Below are positions 34,021 to 39,151 of a stretch of 39,151 nucleotides of DNA, one piece after another. Source of the DNA: Betaproteobacteria bacterium RIFCSPLOWO2_12_FULL_64_23 (lineage in GTDB: Bacteria > Pseudomonadota > Gammaproteobacteria > Burkholderiales > SG8-39). The notes under the pieces were generated by a model, which saw only the letters and a program-made list of their open reading frames with translations, had not been told where the DNA came from and did not search any database. The first letter of the stretch is position 1. Every line of letters begins with the position of its first letter. The DNA lies in contig MERK01000161.1 in assembly GCA_001770575.1 (NCBI GenBank), positions 1 to 39,151 on the forward strand. Reading direction: 5' to 3'. The translations under genes and the position numbers were made by a program.

Positions 34021-34928
34021 GCTCGGGCGAGGGCAAATACGCGGTCGGCTTCGTCGGCATCGGCAAGATGGGCTTGCCGATGGCGAAGCGGATCGCCGCG
34101 CACGATTATCCGTTGCACGTCTATGACACCTCGGCGTCGGCGCTCGAGGCGATCTGCGCCGTGAGCGGCGTCAAAGCGTCGGCGAGCCTGGCGGACATCG
34201 GACGCGAATGCGAGGTCGTGATCCTGATGCTGCCGGACAGCGCGATGGTGAAGAAGGTGCTGTACGGCGAGAAGGACGGGTTGGCCGCGCACCTGAAGAA
34301 GGGCGCGGTCATAATCGACATGAGCTCGTCCAGTCCGTCGGTGACGCGCGAACTCGGGCCGCGGCTCAGCGCAGGGGGCGTGGACTTGATCGACGCGCCG
34401 GTCTCGGGCGGGGTGAAACGTGCCGTCGACGGATCGCTCGCGATCATGGCCGGCGGTGAGCCCGCGGTCATCGCGCGGGTAAAGCCGCTGTTGCTGACCA
34501 TGGGCAAGGCGATCGTCGAAACCGGGATGCTGGGATCCGGGCACGCGATGAAGGCGCTCAACAACTACGTCTCGGCGGCGGGCCTACTCGCGGCGTGCGA
34601 GGCGCTGAAGGTCGGTGCCGATTTCGGCATCGCCCCGGACAAGATCGTCGCGGTACTGAACGCCTCGACCGGCAAGAACAACAGCACCGAGAACAAGCTG
34701 ATGCAGTTCATCGTTTCGGGGCAATTCAATTCCGGCTTCAGCCTGGGGCTGATGAAAAAGGACATCAGCATCGCCACTGACCTGGCAAAGAGCCTGGGAT
34801 CAGACACGCTGCTGGGCGAAGTGCTGCTCAAATCCTGGGCCGACGCGGAGACGAAACTCGGCGGCGCGGCGGACCACACGGAGATTCATCGCATGCTCGG
34901 CCGCAGCGCCGGCGGCGGGCGAAAGTAA
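34017..34928 (+). CDS. NAD(P)-dependent beta-hydroxyacid dehydrogenase (3-hydroxyisobutyrate dehydrogenase family)
   Basis: 303 residues. The cofactor loop is VGFVGIGKMGLPMAKR (10-25), the substrate segment DAPVSGGVKRAVDGSLAIMA, and the catalytic lysine K179 in GHAMKALNNYVSAAG. It continues with the helical domain and NSGFSLGLMKKDISIATDLA. The family oxidises 3-hydroxy acids such as 3-hydroxyisobutyrate, tartronate semialdehyde or L-threonate. ATG 34017 overlaps the CMD stop, so it is the last gene of the four-gene operon. It converges on the phosphodiesterase gene across 27 bases. Confidence 0.93.
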   Translation: MSSGEGKYAVGFVGIGKMGLPMAKRIAAHDYPLHVYDTSASALEAICAVSGVKASASLADIGRECEVVILMLPDSAMVKKVLYGEKDGLAAHLKKGAVIIDMSSSSPSVTRELGPRLSAGGVDLIDAPVSGGVKRAVDGSLAIMAGGEPAVIARVKPLLLTMGKAIVETGMLGSGHAMKALNNYVSAAGLLAACEALKVGADFGIAPDKIVAVLNASTGKNNSTENKLMQFIVSGQFNSGFSLGLMKKDISIATDLAKSLGSDTLLGEVLLKSWADAETKLGGAADHTEIHRMLGRSAGGGRK

Positions 34929-34955
34929 AACGAAGGAAGCGCGCCCGGCCTGGAT

Positions 34956-36212
34956 TCAGGGCGTAACCGGTGTCGGTTTCGGCAGCGGCAGTTTTTTCTC
35001 CGCCATCACCTCGCGCAGGAAGTCGGGCCGGTCGGTAATCAGGCCGTCCACGCCCCAGTCGATGAGGCGAGCCATGTCCTCCGTCTTGTTCACCGTCCAC
35101 GGGACCACCTGGAGGCCGAGCGCGTGCGCCTCCTTCACCAGCTCGGCGCTAAGCTCGGGGTAATTGGGTGACCAGATCGCGCCGCCGGCGGCTTTCACCA
35201 TTTTCGGAATCGAGCCGTGATCGCTGAATTGAATGCCCGCGGTCCAGGCCGATCTTTCTGCCTTGCCCGCGGCGATGTTGTCCAGAAAGCGCTGCTGCGC
35301 GCTGAGGTAGCTGGTCGGAATTTTCGGCGCCAGCTCTTGCATCGACTTGAGCGCGCGCCAGTCGAAGGACTGAATAATCACGCGCGAAGTCATGCCTTCG
35401 CGCTCTATCAGCGCCAGCAGCCCCCTGACGAAATCCTCAGGCGCGAGCGTGTCCCCCGGTTTTTCCGGAGAGGTCTTGATCTCGATGTTGAAGCGCACTT
35501 CGCTGTTGCCGGCGCGGCGCGCGAGCTGGAATACTTGAGCCAGCGTCGGCATATACACTTTATCCATGCGCTTCTGATCGGGGAAACGGCGGCTGTAATC
35601 GCTGCCGGGCTTGATGCGGCCGACATCGAAGTGTCCGAGGTCGTCCAGCGTCAGCTCGCGCACGGCGCGCGTGGACGCGTTGAGCCAGCGGCCGTCGGTG
35701 CCGCGGGTGATGTCCGGATTGAGGCGCGCGTCGTGGCTCACCACCACCACGCCGTCCTTGGTGATCGCCGTGTCGAGTTCCAGCGTGCTGACGCCGAGGG
35801 AAAGTGCGGCGGCAAAGGCGGGCAGCGTGTTCTCCGGCGCCAGGCCCCGCGCGCCGCGATGGCCTTGCAAGTCGAATGCGGATGCGAAGAGCGGTGTCAG
35901 CGCCAAGGCGGCTGCGGCGAACAGGCGAGCGGCGCGGCGTAAAAGCAAATCGCCGCGATGGCCTTGCAAGTCGAATGCGGATGCGAAGAGCGGTGTCAGC
36001 GCCAAGGCGGCTGCGGCGAGCAGGCGAGCGGCGCGGCGTAAAAGCAAATCGCCGCGATGGCCTTGCAAGTCGAATGCGGATGCGAAGAGCGGCGTCAGCG
36101 CCAAGGCGGCTGCGGCGAGCAGGCGGGTGGCGCTGCGCAGCGCGAGGCTTCTCTGGCTGCACTTTCGCTGCGCGCGATTTTGATTGGTGCCCGGCGTGAC
36201 GATATCGATCAT
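34956..36212 (-). CDS. Exported glycerophosphodiester phosphodiesterase with triplicated signal peptide
   Basis: 418 residues. The C-terminal catalytic domain is a GDPD TIM barrel: QGHRGARGLAPENTLPAF, LELDTAITKDGVVVVSHD, FNIEIKTSP and VDGLITDRPDF, which cleaves glycerophosphodiesters to glycerol 3-phosphate and an alcohol. Before it, the signal peptide plus first catalytic residues (ASAFDLQGHRG) occur three times, at about 44-54, 77-87 and 110-120, each after a hydrophobic LLAAAALALTPLF. The cause is a 99-bp tandem repeat. The mature enzyme probably starts after the third copy; the extra copies could leave a tethered or multiply cleaved leader. ATG 36212 has no clear ribosome site. Confidence 0.88.
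   Translation of the reverse strand: MIDIVTPGTNQNRAQRKCSQRSLALRSATRLLAAAALALTPLFASAFDLQGHRGDLLLRRAARLLAAAALALTPLFASAFDLQGHRGDLLLRRAARLFAAAALALTPLFASAFDLQGHRGARGLAPENTLPAFAAALSLGVSTLELDTAITKDGVVVVSHDARLNPDITRGTDGRWLNASTRAVRELTLDDLGHFDVGRIKPGSDYSRRFPDQKRMDKVYMPTLAQVFQLARRAGNSEVRFNIEIKTSPEKPGDTLAPEDFVRGLLALIEREGMTSRVIIQSFDWRALKSMQELAPKIPTSYLSAQQRFLDNIAAGKAERSAWTAGIQFSDHGSIPKMVKAAGGAIWSPNYPELSAELVKEAHALGLQVVPWTVNKTEDMARLIDWGVDGLITDRPDFLREVMAEKKLPLPKPTPVTP
35852..36138. repeat. 99-bp coding tandem repeat, nearly three copies
   Basis: Copies begin at 35852, 35951 and 36050 (period exactly 99, or 33 codons). Copies 1 and 2 differ at very few positions; copy 3 differs by a T-to-C change near its middle and diverges after about 36125. 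The near identity suggests recent slippage or unequal recombination within the phosphodiesterase gene. Confidence 0.92.
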
Positions 36213-36441
36213 GACGTTGGCTGAAAAGCGTGATTCGGCGCGAACGAACTGTTGGCGCTTTGGAGCATATGATAACCGCAGCGCGTCGAGCGCGGCGGGC
36301 GATTGCCATATTTGTCGGGAACCTCTTGTGAGCCTGGATGGATGTTCGCGCTCGCCGCGGGGATGGGCGGGCTCGCGCCACGCGGCATCGCGCGCCGGAT
36401 CCAAGGTACCATTGCCAACCGGATGACAAGCAGGAGACAGC

Positions 36442-38196
36442 ATGTCCGAAATCAGCGGTGGTGAAGTCATCGTCAAAATGCTGCGGGCCGAAGGCGTGCA
36501 CAAAGTGTTCGGCATTATCGACGGCACCTATTTTGGTTTCTATGCCAGCCTGCGTACTCACGGCATCGATCTCATCACGCCGCGCCATGAGACCAGCGCC
36601 GTGCACATGGCCGGCGCCTATGCGCGCTTGAGCGGCAAGCTCGGCGTGTGCATGGCCTCGAACGGGCCCGGGGTCGCCAACGCGCTGCCCGGCATCGCAG
36701 TGGAGCAGGCCGAGGGAAACCGCGTGCTGGTGGTCACGGCCTGCCGCCGTCCCGGCATCGCCTATCCAGACCGCGGCGGCAGCTACCAGTGTTTCGACCA
36801 GTCCGGCGTGATCGGCAAGATGGCGAAATGGAGCTGCGTCATTTCCTCGTTCGAGCGCATTCCGGAACTCGTGCGCATGGCGCTGCGGAAATCCTGGGAA
36901 GGCCGGCCGGGGGTGGTGCACATCGACGTGCCGGAGAACATCATGAACACCAAGGTGAAAGCAGACCCGGCGTTCTGGGCGCCGTACCAGTACCGCCGGA
37001 CCAGCGCGACCGTGCCTTCCGTAGAACTGATTGAGCGCGCGGCCGACATGCTGATCGCGGCCGAGCAGCCTCTGATTCACGCCGGCAGCGGCATCATCCA
37101 TGCGGCTGCCTATGCCGAGCTGCGCCAGGTGGCGGAACTGCTGCGTGCGCCGGTGACCACCAGCTGGTCCGCGCGCGGCGTGCTGCCTGAGACTTCCGAA
37201 TTGTCGCTGCCGATGATCCACGTCAAGCTGAATCACGCGGCGCGCAACGACGCCGATCTGGTGCTGGCGCTGGGCACGCGCCTGGGCGAGACCGACTGGT
37301 GGGGCAAGGCGCCCTACTGGCGCCATCCGTCGAAGCAGAAAATGATCCAGGTCGACGCGGACGGCGAGATGCTCGGCATGAACAAGCCCGCCGACCTCGC
37401 GATTCTCGGCGACGCCAGGCTGTTTCTTGCCGCGCTTGCCGCGAGGCTGGAAGCGAAGAAGGGCGAAATCCGCACCGAGGCGCGGCAGAAGAACATCGCG
37501 CGTTATAACGAGACCAAGCGCCGCGACCGCGAGGGATGGGACAAGGCGCTGGCGGACCGCTCGGCGCCGATGAACCCGGCGCATGTCGCGAGCGTGTGCC
37601 GCGAATTTTTCGCCGACGATGCGATCCTCGTGGCCGATGGCGGCAACACCACCATCTGGGCGAGCTTCTATCACCAGGTGCGCGTGCCGAATACGCTGTT
37701 GTCGACGTTCAAGTTCGGCATGCTCGGCGCGGGTGTGGCGCAGGCGCTGGGGGCGGCGGTGGCCTGCCCCGAGCGTCAGGTGGTGTGCATCATCGGCGAC
37801 GGCGCGATGGGCTTTCATCCGCAGGAAGTCGAGACCGCGGTGAGGAACAAGCTCCCGGTCATCTATCTGGTGCTGTGCGACAAGGCCTGGGGCATGGTCA
37901 AGATGAACCAGTCCTTCACCCTGCGTCCGATCAAGACGCTGCTGATGAAATCGCTGGCGCCCGAGGAAAACATCGCCACCGAACTGGGCGAAATCGAGTT
38001 CGACAAGCTGGCGATCGCCATGGGCGCGCACGGCGAGCGCGTTTCCGACCCGAAGGAACTCAAGCCGGCGCTGGAACGCTGCCGCGCCAGCGGCCGTTGC
38101 GCCGTCATCCACGTCGACGTGAATCCGGTGAAACACATGTGGGCGCCGGGCCTGATCCACTTCAAGGACATGCACCAGGAGCCGAAAGGGAGATAG
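36442..38196 (+). CDS. Acetolactate synthase-like ThDP enzyme
   Basis: 584 residues in the three-domain ThDP layout: PYR domain with the activating E50 in TPRHETSAVHMAGAYARL, a central Rossmann-like domain (about 190-330), and a PP domain with GDGAMGFHPQEVETAV from 452. At the usual metal ligand the enzyme has VLCDKAWGMV, so the expected Asn is Asp480 with Cys479 before it. Relatives include acetolactate synthases, oxalyl-CoA and benzoylformate decarboxylases and many uncharacterised enzymes. AGGAGA precedes ATG 36442. It overlaps the next gene by one base (TAGTG), so the two are probably one operon. The exact reaction is unknown. Confidence 0.9.
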   Translation: MSEISGGEVIVKMLRAEGVHKVFGIIDGTYFGFYASLRTHGIDLITPRHETSAVHMAGAYARLSGKLGVCMASNGPGVANALPGIAVEQAEGNRVLVVTACRRPGIAYPDRGGSYQCFDQSGVIGKMAKWSCVISSFERIPELVRMALRKSWEGRPGVVHIDVPENIMNTKVKADPAFWAPYQYRRTSATVPSVELIERAADMLIAAEQPLIHAGSGIIHAAAYAELRQVAELLRAPVTTSWSARGVLPETSELSLPMIHVKLNHAARNDADLVLALGTRLGETDWWGKAPYWRHPSKQKMIQVDADGEMLGMNKPADLAILGDARLFLAALAARLEAKKGEIRTEARQKNIARYNETKRRDREGWDKALADRSAPMNPAHVASVCREFFADDAILVADGGNTTIWASFYHQVRVPNTLLSTFKFGMLGAGVAQALGAAVACPERQVVCIIGDGAMGFHPQEVETAVRNKLPVIYLVLCDKAWGMVKMNQSFTLRPIKTLLMKSLAPEENIATELGEIEFDKLAIAMGAHGERVSDPKELKPALERCRASGRCAVIHVDVNPVKHMWAPGLIHFKDMHQEPKGR

Positions 38197-39151
38197 TGGG
38201 CGCGCCGCGCGTACTGGTCACGGGCGCCGCCGGTTATCTCGGCAGCCAGTTGATCGCCGCCCTTGCGGCGGACGCGGCGCGCAAACCCGCCGTGCTCGTG
38301 GCGACGGACGTACGCGAAGTGCCGCGCGACGGGCGCCTGGCGGGCGTCGCCTATGAAACCGCGGACATCCGCGCGCCCGATCTGAGCGCGATGCTCGAGC
38401 GCCATGCGATCGACACGGTGGTGCACCTGGCATCGATCGTCACGCCGGGCAAGGACAGCAAGCGCGAATTCGAGTACTCGGTCGACGTGCGCGGAACCGA
38501 AAACCTGCTCCGCGCCTGCATCGCCGCCGGGGTAAGCAAGATCATCGTATCCTCGAGCGGCGCGGCCTACGGCTATCACGCCGACAATCCGGCCTGGATC
38601 AGCGAGGACGCGCCCGTGCGCGGCAACCAAGAGTTCGCCTATTCCTGGCACAAGCGCCTGGTCGAGGAAATGCTCGCCGACTACCGCGCGTGCCAGCCGC
38701 AGCTCGCGCAGGTGGTGTTCCGCATCGGCACCATCCTCGGCGAGACGGTGCGCAACCAGATCACCGATTTGTTCGACAAACCGCGGCTGATCGCGATCCG
38801 CGGATCGGACAGCCCGTTCGTGTTCATCTGGGACCAGGACGTGGTCGGCTGCATGCTGCAAGCCGTGTACTCGGACCGGGGCGGCGTCTACAACGTGGCC
38901 GGCGACGGCGCGCTCGGCATACATGAAATCGCCGCACGCATGGGCAAGCGCTGCGTGGCGCTGCCCGCATGGCTGCTGCAGGCGGCGCTCGCCGTGCTCA
39001 AGCCCCTGGGGCTGACGCAGTACGGGCCGGAGCAGGTGGACTTCCTGCGCTATCGTCCGGTGCTCGCCAACCGCAGGCTGAAGGAGCAGTTCGGCTATGT
39101 GCCGAGGAAGACTTCGGCCGAGGTGTTCGAGTTCTACCTCGCTGCGCGCAA
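38196..39151 (+). CDS. NAD-dependent epimerase/dehydratase (extended SDR), cut by window end
   Basis: At least 318 residues, still open at the last base. The cofactor motif is VLVTGAAGYLGSQLI (residues 6-20), the central active serine lies in VSSSGAAYGY, and the catalytic pair is Y149/K153 in YSWHK. It belongs to the extended SDR group that acts on nucleotide sugars or other alcohols. The start is GTG 38196, sharing one base with the stop of the ThDP enzyme; no ribosome site stronger than AAAGGGAG was seen, 9-16 bases upstream. The substrate is unknown. The remainder lies outside the window. Confidence 0.9.
   Translation, partial: MGAPRVLVTGAAGYLGSQLIAALAADAARKPAVLVATDVREVPRDGRLAGVAYETADIRAPDLSAMLERHAIDTVVHLASIVTPGKDSKREFEYSVDVRGTENLLRACIAAGVSKIIVSSSGAAYGYHADNPAWISEDAPVRGNQEFAYSWHKRLVEEMLADYRACQPQLAQVVFRIGTILGETVRNQITDLFDKPRLIAIRGSDSPFVFIWDQDVVGCMLQAVYSDRGGVYNVAGDGALGIHEIAARMGKRCVALPAWLLQAALAVLKPLGLTQYGPEQVDFLRYRPVLANRRLKEQFGYVPRKTSAEVFEFYLAAR

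Noticed and set aside
35852..36138. 99-bp repeats considered as CRISPR or a mobile element
   Set aside because: The units are contiguous, in frame with a coding sequence, and encode a signal peptide. It is a tandem duplication.
35560..38175. A very long open frame on the minus strand across the phosphodiesterase and the ThDP enzyme
   Set aside because: It is antisense to two clear genes and exists because high GC and the 99-bp repeat keep alternative frames open. No domain is recognisable.

Overview
This 39 kb window is mostly high-GC (by eye about 63-72%), densely packed bacterial chromosome. Gene content points to a betaproteobacterium: an EttA-type ABC-F factor, RF3, NnrS, a TAXI-type receptor, a DUF3563-like small protein and a relic of a Bug/TctC receptor, in a Burkholderiales-like setting. 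The taxon is inferred from gene families only. No rRNA, tRNA or CRISPR was seen.

Left part (1-15000): a nucleotidyltransferase with a small partner gene; an HpaH-like hydratase gene with an in-frame internal deletion; nnrS; a small membrane methyltransferase; ettA; a bile-acid:Na symporter-family carrier followed by a REP doublet; an SDR; a PilZ protein; a DinB gene coupled to the stump of a xanthine-dehydrogenase-type gene; a FeoB-like transporter with a degenerate G3 motif beside a TAXI receptor; an exported methyltransferase; and prfC. Directly after prfC on the opposite strand lies the best RNA-gene candidate, with a near-consensus promoter, about 147 nt of hairpin-rich sequence and a terminator.

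Middle (15100-29480): an ISNCY-like transposase start fused in frame to a Bug receptor fragment, a small conserved gene, a DUF3300 protein, a sirtuin, a DUF3563-like gene and a LysR regulator. Then comes a long minus-strand catabolic block: solute-binding protein, LivH, LivM, LivG, LivF, nitrilase, GntR regulator, type III CoA-transferase and enoyl-CoA hydratase. The transporter and nitrilase part is clearly lower in GC (about 43-57%) and ends in a remnant-rich intergenic region, so it looks acquired. A reasonable reading is import of a nitrile or its acid, nitrilase hydrolysis, CoA activation, then hydration. The substrate cannot be read from sequence.

Right part (29480-39151): a zinc-type alcohol dehydrogenase-like oxidoreductase, glnS, then a plus-strand operon of a split ThDP decarboxylase (two subunits), a carboxymuconolactone-decarboxylase-family protein and a beta-hydroxyacid dehydrogenase. 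Convergent to this is an exported glycerophosphodiester phosphodiesterase whose signal peptide is triplicated by a 99-bp tandem repeat. An acetolactate-synthase-like ThDP enzyme and an epimerase running off the window end follow.

Several genes are visibly eroding or rearranged: the hpaH-like gene, the xdh-like stump, the transposase/Bug fusion, an MFS remnant and the tandem signal peptide. No fully new multi-gene system is proven. The strongest candidates for something undescribed are the RNA gene after prfC, the nitrilase/ABC island and the split-ThDP operon.
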